11,129 nt of DNA. Source: Terriglobia bacterium (GTDB lineage: Bacteria > Acidobacteriota > Terriglobia > UBA7540). Location of the stretch: contig JAIQGB010000102.1 of assembly GCA_020072905.1 (NCBI GenBank), positions 1-11,129 on the forward strand, written 5' to 3'. Each line of letters starts with the position of its first letter. Positions within the stretch are counted from its first letter, which is position 1. The position numbers were made by a program, and so were the translations under genes. This document shows positions 1-6,875 of the stretch, piece by piece. Below the pieces are notes generated by a model. That model worked only from the letters and a program-made list of their open reading frames with translations, did not search any database and had not been told where the DNA came from.

Positions 1-171
1 GCTGTAGAAGATGGGATTCCGGTCCGGCTCGCCCACCCGGTAGATGGGGATTACCAGCGGTTCTTCCCAGGCCTTCACGGAAGATTCGCTTTGCGCGAAC
101 GTCGGCGACAAGCAACTCCCCACGGCGAGCGCACAGAAGAGGGCCACGCTCACGAATTTCCTGCGGTTCAT
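1..171 (-). CDS. Secreted DUF5107-like protein, N-terminal part (cut by left window edge)
   Basis: Only the first 57 codons are in the window. The ATG at 171 is preceded by a GAGGT ribosome binding site 4-5 bases upstream. Residues 1-26 form a signal peptide: Arg/Lys-rich start, a hydrophobic stretch, then cleavage around SPTFAQ. A Cys at residue 20 (VGSC) is a poor lipobox, so a lipoprotein is possible but less likely. The mature start, with WEEPLVIPIYRVGEPDRNP at about 35-53, resembles from memory the N-terminal edge of DUF5107 proteins (large secreted or periplasmic proteins, often with TPR tails, thought to handle carbohydrates). The function is not established and the diagnostic part of the domain lies outside the window. 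The 174-base gap after ppk2 suggests separate transcription, though I see no convincing promoter there. Confidence 0.6.
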   Translation of the reverse strand, partial: MNRRKFVSVALFCALAVGSCLSPTFAQSESSVKAWEEPLVIPIYRVGEPDRNPIFYS

Positions 172-308
172 GCTGACCTCACACATGTCGGATAGAGTTT
201 GCGAGGGGGAAGCGTCTGGGCAAATACCGCGGGGCGGGCGGCAGCGGGCTGGCGGCCGGGGAGGTCGTGGAAACACGGGCACGATTCGCAGCGGTTCAGC
301 TGATACTG

Positions 309-337
309 GGGAAGGGACGGCCGGCAGCCGTCTTCCC
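309..337 (-). terminator. GC-rich hairpin after ppk2, possible terminator
   Basis: An inverted repeat begins 8 bases past the ppk2 stop. An inner 6-bp stem GACGGC/GCCGTC closes a 5-base loop, and after a 2-base bulge on one arm the stem extends by GGGAA/TTCCC. Its position suits a terminator for the minus-strand ppk2. No T-run follows on the minus strand, so it is not a canonical intrinsic terminator; it could pause polymerase or protect the 3' end. Confidence 0.35.
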
Positions 338-345
338 GCGGAGAA

Positions 346-1059
346 TTACACGTGAGCTTCGATGGCGTTTACCACCGTCTTCAGAGCCTTGACCCGCGCC
401 CACCACTTCCAGTTCCCTTCGATAATTGTCCAGGGCGCATTTTCGGTGTCCGTCTTCTCGAACATAGCTTCCAGGGCCTCGATGTAAGCGTCCCACTTTT
501 CACGGTTGCGCCAGTCTTCCTCGGTTAGCTTCCAATTCTTCCAGGGGTCCTTTTCGCGTTTCTTGAAGCGATCGAGCTGTTCCTTCTTGGAGATGTGGAT
601 CCAGAACTTAACCAGCACCAGGCCGTCATCAGTAAGGGTGCGCTCGAACTCATTGATCTCGCGGTAGGCGCGCTGCCACTCTTCTTTCTTGGCAAACTTT
701 TCGACGCGCTCGACGAGTACCCGGCCGTACCACGTGCGGTCAAAAATTCCGATGCGGCCGCGGGGCGGCAGGCGCAGCCAGAAACGGCGCAGCCAGTGTT
801 GGGCCTTTTCCCCGGCCCCAGGCGCGCCGATGGGATGGACTTCATAGCCGCGCGGATCTAGGGACTCCGTCAGGCGTTTGATGTTTCCGCCCTTGCCCGC
901 CGCGTCGCAGCCCTCGTAGGCCACAGCGACGGCGACGCCTTTCTCAATGATCTTACGCTGCAGCTTGAGCAGCTTGAGCTGGTATTCCTCCAGCAGCTCT
1001 TCGTATTCATCCTTCGACTCCAGCTTCTTGTCCAGGTCGAGCTTGTCGAGATATCCCAT
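346..1059 (-). CDS. ppk2: Polyphosphate kinase 2 family protein, single domain, class II-like
   Basis: This is a 237-residue cytoplasmic enzyme of the PPK2 family, which transfers phosphate between polyphosphate and nucleotides. Visible motifs are the Walker A loop EGCDAAGKGG at 49-58, the Walker B-like segment IGIFDRTWYGRVLVERVE at 103-120 and the basic lid region around KKREKDPWKNWK at 166-177. The segment from the Walker B through ITEEDWRN-like and NREKWDAYIEA closely recalls the catalytic half of polyphosphate:AMP phosphotransferase (PapP, class II). AMP to ADP is therefore the likeliest reaction, but single-domain PPK2s vary and GDP or ADP use cannot be excluded. The ATG at 1059 follows a strong GGGGAGGA site. 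The frame stays open for 51 more codons upstream, but that extension is low-complexity and unlike the family. A candidate promoter lies at 1184-1212. Confidence 0.9.
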   Translation of the reverse strand: MGYLDKLDLDKKLESKDEYEELLEEYQLKLLKLQRKIIEKGVAVAVAYEGCDAAGKGGNIKRLTESLDPRGYEVHPIGAPGAGEKAQHWLRRFWLRLPPRGRIGIFDRTWYGRVLVERVEKFAKKEEWQRAYREINEFERTLTDDGLVLVKFWIHISKKEQLDRFKKREKDPWKNWKLTEEDWRNREKWDAYIEALEAMFEKTDTENAPWTIIEGNWKWWARVKALKTVVNAIEAHV

Positions 1060-1183
1060 CCTGTGTCCTCCCCTGGTCGAGCATCTCCCCGCGCCACTCG
1101 CGGGCGCGCCGGGCGTCAAGGCTCTTTCGCTTCCCTGCCCGGAATCGCGGTGGAAATCACCCGCAAGCCACGCTCGCGGCGGG

Positions 1184-1212
1184 ATTCTATCAGAAGGGGA
1201 AAATGCCCGCAA
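1184..1212 (-). promoter_or_regulatory. Candidate sigma70 promoter of ppk2
   Basis: On the minus strand TTGCGG (1207-1212) is separated by exactly 17 bases from TAGAAT (1184-1189). The -10 box matches consensus at five of six positions, the -35 only at TTG. Transcription would start near 1177, giving a leader of about 118 bases before ppk2. It would uncouple ppk2 from the upstream TPR gene, whose stop is at 1244. Confidence 0.5.
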
Positions 1213-1243
1213 AAGGTTTCAACGCGATTTGCAGAATGCGCTC

Positions 1244-2635
1244 TCACGGCGCGGAGGTCGGGGTGATGGCCCAGCGGTTCTTGCGCAGGAACTCACCGAC
1301 GGTGGCGACGTCCCGGCTATCGCAAAGAATCAGCCGGCAGAAGACCTCGCCACTGGCGATCTGCGGTTGCGCTTTGGCCGCCTGAACAAGCGCCGCCTGC
1401 GCCTCCTTCTTGCGGTCGAGTTTCCACAGGCCGAGCGCTTGGAGGGCCGCCATCGCGATCGAATCCGGGTCGCCCGCGAGCGCCTGAGCGCACTCGGCCA
1501 GCGCGCCCTCGACGTCCTGTTGCTTCCAGACGATCAGCGCCATCAGCCGATGACCCTCCGCAGCGCGCGGGCTCCGGGCAAGAATCGTGTCGGCTTGTTC
1601 CGCAGCGCCCTCCCGATCCCCCCGACGTAAGAAGCTCAATCCTAATTGCTCGCGCGCCGCAAGGAAATCCGGCTGACGGCTCACGACGTCTTCCAACATT
1701 CCCTCGGCGCGACGCACTTCGCCCACTTTGCCCAACACCACCGCGAGGTGAAAGCGGCTCTCGGCGTCCCCGGGGTCGAGAGCCACGGCCTGCTCGAGCA
1801 AGCCTCGAGCCTGGCCCGACCGCCCGGTGTTCACCAGGAGCTCGGCAAGCAGGGCGCACGGTGCCGCGGAATTCGGCGCGAGTTCGATCGCCCGCCGCAA
1901 TTCCTGCTCCGCCTCCGGCAGCCGCCGCTGGGCAAGACGCAATTGTCCGATGCCCAGATGGGCCTCAGCCAGTGCGGGATTGATCCCTAGCGCCACCCGA
2001 AAGGCGCGCTCAGCGCTGTCCTCCTCGCCCACAGCGAAATACGCGCGCCCCACGGCCAATTGGGCCTGCGCTTGCAGCGGCGGCGTTGTGGCGAGCTCCA
2101 CCGCTTTTCTCGCTTCGCCGAGCGCACTCGATTTGTTCCCTGTGTCCAAGTAAATATCCGTGAGCGCGAGGCGAATTTCCGCATCGTCCGGCCGCAGTGA
2201 AGCGGCCTTGCTCAACTCCGCCAGCGCCGTGGCCTGATAGTCGGCCGCAGAGAGCTTGCCGTCCCTGGCAAGGTCCGGCTGCAAGGCCAGAGTCCAGGCG
2301 AGTTTCCCCAGCGCGAAGTGCGCAACCGCATCGTTTGGATCGAGGCGAGCGGCGACGTTCAGTTCGCGCAGCGCGGCAATTCCCTGGCCGCGCGTCCAAA
2401 GCGCCATCCCCAGACCGCGGTGCGCGTCGGCAAGCTCGGGCTTGATTTCAATCGCTTCGCGGAAGGCCGCTTCGGCACCCGCCGCATCGCGCTGGTCCAG
2501 CAACTGGAAACCCTGCGCAACAAGAACCGCCGCCTGACCTGTCGGCTGCGGCGCTCCATCCGTTTGAGCCCGGCCGTGAGCGCCTGATAATCCGCCAAAC
2601 ATAAGAAAGAAGACGAGGATGTTTTTGAGACGCAT
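1244..2635 (-). CDS. Secreted tetratricopeptide repeat protein
   Basis: This is a 463-residue protein. A signal peptide covers residues 1 to about 23 (MRLKN, hydrophobic core, then a cut near GRAQ). From about residue 35 to 435 the sequence is almost entirely TPR helices of the form A-x3-L-A-x7-A-x3-F/Y-x2-A-L-x-L-x-P, for example AEAAFREAIEIKPELADAH and AERAFRVALGINPALAEAH. I estimate ten or more repeats. No catalytic motif is visible, so a periplasmic scaffold or partner-binding role is the only fair inference. The chosen ATG gives the signal peptide directly; an in-frame start 37 codons upstream would overlap the preceding gene and bury the signal. Only 25 bases separate it from the OB-fold gene upstream, so the two are probably co-transcribed. 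Confidence 0.85.
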   Translation of the reverse strand: MRLKNILVFFLMFGGLSGAHGRAQTDGAPQPTGQAAVLVAQGFQLLDQRDAAGAEAAFREAIEIKPELADAHRGLGMALWTRGQGIAALRELNVAARLDPNDAVAHFALGKLAWTLALQPDLARDGKLSAADYQATALAELSKAASLRPDDAEIRLALTDIYLDTGNKSSALGEARKAVELATTPPLQAQAQLAVGRAYFAVGEEDSAERAFRVALGINPALAEAHLGIGQLRLAQRRLPEAEQELRRAIELAPNSAAPCALLAELLVNTGRSGQARGLLEQAVALDPGDAESRFHLAVVLGKVGEVRRAEGMLEDVVSRQPDFLAAREQLGLSFLRRGDREGAAEQADTILARSPRAAEGHRLMALIVWKQQDVEGALAECAQALAGDPDSIAMAALQALGLWKLDRKKEAQAALVQAAKAQPQIASGEVFCRLILCDSRDVATVGEFLRKNRWAITPTSAP

Positions 2636-2660
2636 GGTCCGGCCATCCGCCCTATAACCG

Positions 2661-3095
2661 TCAGGGCGCCATACGAATCTGTTCTTGATCACGGATGATA
2701 ATCTCGGCGCGGCCCTGGTATTCGGTAACCAGCCCGCGAAGTTCAACCTTCCGCCCCTTCAAGGCTCCCAGATCGCCGAATTTCGCGTGGTCTTCAGCGA
2801 AGACGACGCTCGTGAAAGGACACTTCCTATAATCCGTGCAGAAGTCCAGAAAAGTGTTCCCGTTTCGCGAGGTGTATACGCGCAGGATGCGCCCTGTGAC
2901 GCATCCGGGCTGGCCGACCATCGGCCCAGCCGCGGCGATTTCGACGCAGGGAACATCTTCAGGAACCGTGGTCACAGCGGGTCTGGAAGGCGCGATCTTC
3001 CCCTGCCGCAGTCCGTGCCGATAAGCAAGCATGGCGCTCAAAATCGAAACCGTCAGGACGACGACCGCCGTAAGCACAAGCTGCTTTCGCGTCAA
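2661..3095 (-). CDS. Membrane-anchored OB-fold protein, probable TTG start
   Basis: I place this protein at 144 residues. Residues 1-4 are basic and polar (TRK), 5-26 form one transmembrane or signal-anchor helix, a Pro-rich linker follows, and residues about 57-142 look like a small beta-barrel OB-fold: GQPGCVTGRILRVYTSRNGN, then TFLDF, then KFGDLGALKGRKVELRGLV, ending YQGRAEIIIRDQEQI. This matches in shape the OB-fold nucleic-acid-binding-type domains seen in uncharacterised Acidobacterial proteins. The ligand is unknown and the location, outside the membrane, argues against a cytoplasmic DNA role. There are four Cys (50, 65, 86, 92). There is no ATG near the anchor. The TTG at 3095 has GAGG eight bases upstream and lies 56 bases after a predicted transcription start. 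The frame remains open 143 codons further upstream, but that stretch reads like non-coding sequence. Confidence 0.68.
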   Translation of the reverse strand: MTRKQLVLTAVVVLTVSILSAMLAYRHGLRQGKIAPSRPAVTTVPEDVPCVEIAAAGPMVGQPGCVTGRILRVYTSRNGNTFLDFCTDYRKCPFTSVVFAEDHAKFGDLGALKGRKVELRGLVTEYQGRAEIIIRDQEQIRMAP

Positions 3096-3157
3096 CTCAG
3101 GACCCTCGAGCCCGGCGGCCCCTGCGCTGGAAATGCCCGGCCGCGTGCCCACCGCGC

Positions 3158-3166
3158 AGTATAACA
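3158..3166 (-). promoter_or_regulatory. Extended -10 promoter element for the OB-fold gene
   Basis: On the minus strand the sequence reads TG-T-TATACT, an extended -10 with five of six matches in the hexamer. No good -35 box lies 16-18 bases upstream, as is common for extended -10 promoters. Transcription would begin near 3151, about 56 bases before the TTG start at 3095. This position is part of the reason for choosing that start. Confidence 0.45.
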
Positions 3167-3374
3167 AGCTCTGCGACGCAGTTGCTCGGCGATTGAGTTC
3201 CCATAGAAGTTCGGGCACACTGCCGAACCGGGCACTACTCGGCTCGGCTGCTGAGAAAACCTCAGACAGGATATCTTGGTGACCGTGAGCGAAGACGAGG
3301 TCTATCGCTCGTGACCGCCAAACCTGTACTCCGTCATCGCGTAGCGCCGTTGACGGCCTGCTTCTCCGCACGTC

Positions 3375-3390
3375 TTTGACGTACGTCAAA
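3375..3390. promoter_or_regulatory. Perfect 16-bp palindrome, candidate FNR/CRP-family operator
   Basis: The sequence TTTGACGTACGTCAAA is its own reverse complement. Its core TTGAC-N4-GTCAA has the spacing and half-sites of FNR/FixK-type operators (TTGAT-N4-ATCAA; relaxed form TTGA/C-N6-T/GCAA). It lies about 120 bases upstream of korD, whose enzyme depends on oxygen-sensitive iron-sulphur clusters, which makes redox or oxygen control attractive. The regulator identity is inference; a TetR- or MarR-type dimer could also bind such a site. Confidence 0.5.
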
Positions 3391-3511
3391 TTCCGGCCCG
3401 ACAGATTCGTGTTCGATGGGTAACCGAAATGCACGCAAGTATGTACGGAGAGGCGAGTTCGGACACAATGTCTGAATTCGCTGGGCGATATTCCCGCTCC
3501 TTGAGGTGACA

Positions 3512-3802
3512 ATGCCAGATTCACCCGCCAGCCCGTCGAGAGTCCGCAAGTTTCGGGGCGTCGTGCACATCGACTGGGACCGCTGTAAAGGGTGTGGATT
3601 CTGCATCGAATTCTGCCCGCCCAAGGTCCTGACCTTTTCGGAAAGCTACAATTCTCACGGCTATCACCCGCCCTACCTGACTAATGAGCAGGGATGCACG
3701 GGATGCGATCTGTGCGGCCTCTACTGCCCGGACTTTGCGATCTTCGGCGCGCGCGTGCCGATGGAAACTTCCCAAGCGGAGGTGGCCGTCCGTGAAGGCT
3801 AA
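3512..3802 (+). CDS. korD: 2-oxoglutarate:ferredoxin oxidoreductase, delta (ferredoxin-like) subunit
   Basis: This 96-residue electron-transfer subunit carries two [4Fe-4S] clusters and passes electrons from the KorAB core to ferredoxin. Two complete CxxCxxCxxxCP motifs are visible: Cys 25, 28, 31, 35 and Cys 62, 65, 68, 72. This is the classic 2x[4Fe-4S] arrangement with a longer linker between motifs, as in KorD/VorD subunits. The ATG at 3512 follows GAGG five bases upstream. A GTG two codons earlier (3506) is in frame but overlaps that ribosome binding site. The gene is first in korDABC and overlaps korA by 11 bases. Confidence 0.9.
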   Translation: MPDSPASPSRVRKFRGVVHIDWDRCKGCGFCIEFCPPKVLTFSESYNSHGYHPPYLTNEQGCTGCDLCGLYCPDFAIFGARVPMETSQAEVAVREG

Positions 3803-4949
3803 TCCTGCCGCCGTGCTGACGGGCCCGCATTTTCTTGACGGCGACCAAGCCTGCTGTGAGGGCGCGCTCGCCGCCGGGGCCAACTTCGCCGCCGGCTACC
3901 CCATCACGCCTTCGACGGAAGTCGTGGAGCGCTTCGCGGCGCGCATCCCCACCGTGGGCGGACTCTTCATCCAAATGGAAGACGAGCTCGCCTCCTCGAT
4001 CGCCATTCTGGGCGCTGCCTGGGCGGGGAAGAAAGTATTCACCGTCACTTCCGGACCCGGCTTTTCGCTGATGATGGAACACATCGGGCTTGCGGCCATG
4101 ACGGAGACGCCTTGCGTCTTTGTGGACGTGCAGCGCGGCGGGCCCTCGACCGGGCTGCCCACGCTTCCCGGCCAGGCGGACATGATGCAGGCGCGCTGGG
4201 GCTCGCATGGCGACTACGAGACCATCGCGCTTTGCCCCAACTCCCCGCAGGAATGCTTCGACCTTATGATCGACGCGTTCAACCTGGCTGAAAAATACCG
4301 CGTGCCGGTGCTGTTCATGATGGACGAGTGCGTCGGCCACATGACGGAGAAGGTTGTCATTCCCTCCGCGGATGACATCGAGATTTTCCCGCGACGCTTC
4401 ACTTCCCTGCCTCCCTCCCAGTACAAACCGTTCAAGCCGGGGCCCGACGGTATTCCGGAGATGGTCAAGGCGGGGGATGGCTACCGGTTCCACATCACCG
4501 GCCTGACGCACGACGAGCAAGGCTATCCAGCCATGACCTGGCGCGCGCAGGAGAAACTGGTGCGCCGCCTAGTCGAGAAGGTGCGCAAGAATACCGATAA
4601 GATCGTGCGCTTCGAAGAGCGCGACATGAAGGACGCCGAAGTTGTCGTCATCGCCTACGGCATCACCAGCCGCGTGGCACTGCGCGCGCTGCAGATGGCG
4701 CGGGCGGAGGGCATCCGGGCGGGCCTGCTGCGCCCGATCGTGGTCTGGCCCTTCCCCGAGAAGCGCCTGCGCGAGCTGGCGGAGGAAATCAAGGCCTTCG
4801 TCGTGGTGGAGATGAACTACGGACAGATGGTGTACGAAGTCGAGCGCTGCGCCGGCGACAAAGCCAAGACCGTACTCGTCGAGCACGGCGGCGGCACGGT
4901 CCACGATCCCGAGCAGGTGCTCGAAGTCATCCGGGAGGCGGCCCGATGA
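3792..4949 (+). CDS. korA: 2-oxoglutarate:ferredoxin oxidoreductase, alpha subunit
   Basis: This 385-residue subunit forms with KorB the thiamine-diphosphate core that turns 2-oxoglutarate, CoA and oxidised ferredoxin into succinyl-CoA, CO2 and reduced ferredoxin (reversible). Visible landmarks are AGYPITPSTE around 34-43 (the substrate/CoA-side loop), FIQMEDE at 59-65, TSGPGFSLM at 86-94, QRGGPSTGLPT at 114-124 and DMMQARWGSHGD at 130-141. These match the KorA pattern (STG, QARWG-HGD) better than VorB or PorA, so 2-oxoglutarate is the likeliest substrate, but branched 2-oxoacids cannot be excluded. The GTG at 3792 lies inside the end of korD and is preceded by GGAGGTGG six bases upstream, a strong site that fixes the start. 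The gamma domain is not fused here, unlike in actinobacterial KorA. Confidence 0.9.
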   Translation: MKANPAAVLTGPHFLDGDQACCEGALAAGANFAAGYPITPSTEVVERFAARIPTVGGLFIQMEDELASSIAILGAAWAGKKVFTVTSGPGFSLMMEHIGLAAMTETPCVFVDVQRGGPSTGLPTLPGQADMMQARWGSHGDYETIALCPNSPQECFDLMIDAFNLAEKYRVPVLFMMDECVGHMTEKVVIPSADDIEIFPRRFTSLPPSQYKPFKPGPDGIPEMVKAGDGYRFHITGLTHDEQGYPAMTWRAQEKLVRRLVEKVRKNTDKIVRFEERDMKDAEVVVIAYGITSRVALRALQMARAEGIRAGLLRPIVVWPFPEKRLRELAEEIKAFVVVEMNYGQMVYEVERCAGDKAKTVLVEHGGGTVHDPEQVLEVIREAAR

Positions 4950-5818
4950 GCACCACGCCTCTGATCCAAGGAGCGACGAATCCGGTTGAGCCCTTCCTGC
5001 GCACCGAGCGCATGCCGCACATCTGGTGCTCGGGCTGCGGCATCGGCACAACCGTCAATTGCTTCGCGCGGGCGCTGGTGGATTCGAAGCTCGACCTCGA
5101 CAAGGTGGCCATTGTTTCGGGCATTGGCTGCACGGGGCGCGTGGCTGGCTACCTGCGGCTCGACTCGTTCCACACCACGCACGGCCGGGCGATTCCCTTT
5201 GCCACCGGCCTGAAGCTCGCCAACCCGGACCTGACCGTGGTCGTCTACAGCGGCGACGGCGACCTGATCGCCATCGGCGGCAACCATTTCATTCACGCCG
5301 CGCGGCGTAACATCGATCTGAAGGTCGTCTGCGTCAACAATTTCATCTACGGGATGACGGGCGGCCAGGTGGCTCCCACCACGCCCGTGGGCGCCACGGC
5401 CACCACCACACCCTACGGGTGTTTCGAGCGGCCGTTCAACCTGCCGTTCCTGGCGGAGTCTTCCGGGGCGGTCTACGTCGCGCGCTGGACGGCGTTTCAT
5501 GTGCGCCATATCGCGCGCTCGATGGTCGAGGCGTTCAACAAGAAGGGCTTCTCCTTCATCGAGATCATCGCGCCCTGCCCCACGCTTTACCAGCGCCGCA
5601 ACAAGCTCGGCGACGGCCTCGACACGATGAAGTTTTACAAACAGAAGAGCGTCATCAAGAACGGCGCGAGCACACGGGATGTGGACATCGCTTTCGGTGG
5701 CGAGATCATTGTGGGCAAATTCGTGGATATCGAACGCCCGACTCTGCATCAGACCATGGAGCAGCAGTTTCGCCAGGTCCTGAAAGACCGTTACGCTGGC
5801 GCCGGAGGCCGGGGATGA
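4946..5818 (+). CDS. korB: 2-oxoglutarate:ferredoxin oxidoreductase, beta subunit
   Basis: This 290-residue subunit binds thiamine diphosphate and one [4Fe-4S] cluster. The diphosphate/Mg motif starts at GDGD (103-106) and ends at VNNFIYGMTGG (130-140). Cluster ligands expected from characterised homologues are all present: Cys28 and Cys31 in WCSGCG, Cys62 in GIGCTGR and Cys211 in APCPTLYQR. The ATG overlaps the korA stop in an ATGA, which signals translational coupling. The length fits the family. Confidence 0.92.
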   Translation: MSTTPLIQGATNPVEPFLRTERMPHIWCSGCGIGTTVNCFARALVDSKLDLDKVAIVSGIGCTGRVAGYLRLDSFHTTHGRAIPFATGLKLANPDLTVVVYSGDGDLIAIGGNHFIHAARRNIDLKVVCVNNFIYGMTGGQVAPTTPVGATATTTPYGCFERPFNLPFLAESSGAVYVARWTAFHVRHIARSMVEAFNKKGFSFIEIIAPCPTLYQRRNKLGDGLDTMKFYKQKSVIKNGASTRDVDIAFGGEIIVGKFVDIERPTLHQTMEQQFRQVLKDRYAGAGGRG

Positions 5819-6372
5819 CGGAACTGCGCATCGCGGGCTTTGGCGGCCAGGGCGTCATCCTGGCCGGGATGGTCATTGGCCGCGCCGCGACAATCTATGA
5901 CAACAAATTCGTCACGCTCACCCAGAGCTTCGGGCCGGAAGCCCGCGGCAGCGCTTGCAGTGTGCAGTTGATCGTCTCACCCGAACCGGTCCTTTACCCT
6001 TACATCACGCGTCCGGATATCCTCGTGGTGATGTCCCAGGAAGCCTGCGCTCGCTTCTGCTGCGACATCAAACCGGGGGGTCTGCTCCTCTACGAGCAGG
6101 ATCTTATTAAGTTGAGCAAGAAATGTGCTCCCGATGTTAAGCCCCTCGGTATTCCCGCCACGCGCCTGGCCGAAGAACTCGGACGCAAACTCGTGCTCAA
6201 CATGGTCATGGTAGGCTTCGTCACCGCGATCACTTCCCTCACTTCCGCCGAGGCCGGCCGCAAGTCGGTGGCGGATTCGGTTCCCAAGGGCACCGAAAAG
6301 CTCAACCTGGCGGCCTTCGACAAAGGCTATGAATACGGTCGCACATTCCTCACTGCGCGCGACGCTGCCTGA
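5815..6372 (+). CDS. korC: 2-oxoglutarate:ferredoxin oxidoreductase, gamma subunit
   Basis: This 185-residue protein is of the 2-oxoacid:acceptor oxidoreductase gamma family (a Rossmann-like domain contacting CoA in the complex). GFGGQGVILAG at 8-18 is the family nucleotide-loop signature, and QSFGPEARGS at 37-46 and the following VQLIVSP strand are conserved. It starts at ATG 5815 overlapping the korB stop (ATGA). The frame is open far upstream inside korB, but only this start gives the family N terminus. It is the last gene of the operon. No U-tailed hairpin is evident in the next 130 bases. Confidence 0.9.
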   Translation: MTELRIAGFGGQGVILAGMVIGRAATIYDNKFVTLTQSFGPEARGSACSVQLIVSPEPVLYPYITRPDILVVMSQEACARFCCDIKPGGLLLYEQDLIKLSKKCAPDVKPLGIPATRLAEELGRKLVLNMVMVGFVTAITSLTSAEAGRKSVADSVPKGTEKLNLAAFDKGYEYGRTFLTARDAA

Positions 6373-6503
6373 AATTCTTACACGGTCTCTACGCCCATAC
6401 CCCCCTCCGCCCCGTATCTGTTCAATCAGTTGCAAGCCGTCTCTTTGGCCGGCCACATGCCTCCGTGTGAGACCGAAAGCACGAATCCGGCGGGAGAGCT
6501 TAA

Positions 6504-6818
6504 CTTCGTGCCCAGGCGGCATTCAAACACACGGAAGGGAGCGACCATCACTTCGAAGCTCTGTGTTCGTCGCCAACCGACGACCGGCTGCGTCTCGCCG
6601 TCTATCAGGCCGTCTACCTGCATCCCGTGCTGACCCGCTACGCGCTCCAGGCCGTTCCGCCGCTGCATACCATCGTGAAGAACGGTCATGTTACACTGGT
6701 AGGCGTGGTGGCAACCGAGATGGAACGCGATGTCGCCAATCTCCAAGCAAACGGCGTTCCCGGAATCTTTTCGGTGACCAACAAACTGCAAGTGGAGTCG
6801 AAGGGGCGCAAGGCGTGA
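6504..6818 (+). pseudogene. BON-domain protein remnant, first half lost
   Basis: From about 6576 the frame encodes a complete BON domain: TDDRLRLAVYQAVY, then VPPLHTIVKNGHVTLVGVV, then NGVPGIFSVTNKLQVES, ending at TGA 6818. Proteins of this type usually have a signal peptide and two BON repeats and bind membranes or polymers at the envelope. Here an in-frame TAA at 6501 and a short garbled stretch (FKHTEGSDHHFEAL, similar to the end of a first BON repeat) precede the intact repeat, and no frame between 6373 and 6503 restores the missing part. The first standard start codon is a GTG at 6627, already inside the domain. I read it as a 5'-truncated gene; a short protein from a non-standard start is possible. 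The SYLF gene follows 57 bases later. Confidence 0.55.
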
Positions 6819-6875
6819 TTGGCGTCCAAGCGCACGTCTAGAGCGCGCGAAACAAGATTACATCGGAGGCGAACC

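Larger units (their letters stand above)
3096..3511. other. Divergent intergenic region between the OB-fold/TPR genes and kor
   Basis: This 416-base region holds no convincing gene. It carries the extended -10 element of the minus-strand OB-fold gene (3158-3166) and the perfect palindrome at 3375-3390 facing kor. I could not identify a sigma70 promoter with good boxes for korD. The leader from the palindrome to the korD start is about 120 bases. Open frames here lack recognisable protein character. Confidence 0.6.

Noticed and set aside
3096..3524. Long upstream extension of the OB-fold frame (143 more codons on the minus strand)
   Set aside because: The extension lacks recognisable domain character, would cover the palindrome and the extended -10 element, would overlap the korD start, and would bury the membrane anchor inside the protein.
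6426..6791. Minus-strand open frame opposite the BON remnant
   Set aside because: It runs antisense to a frame with clear BON homology and shows no ribosome binding site or recognisable family. The open frame is best explained by GC-rich composition.
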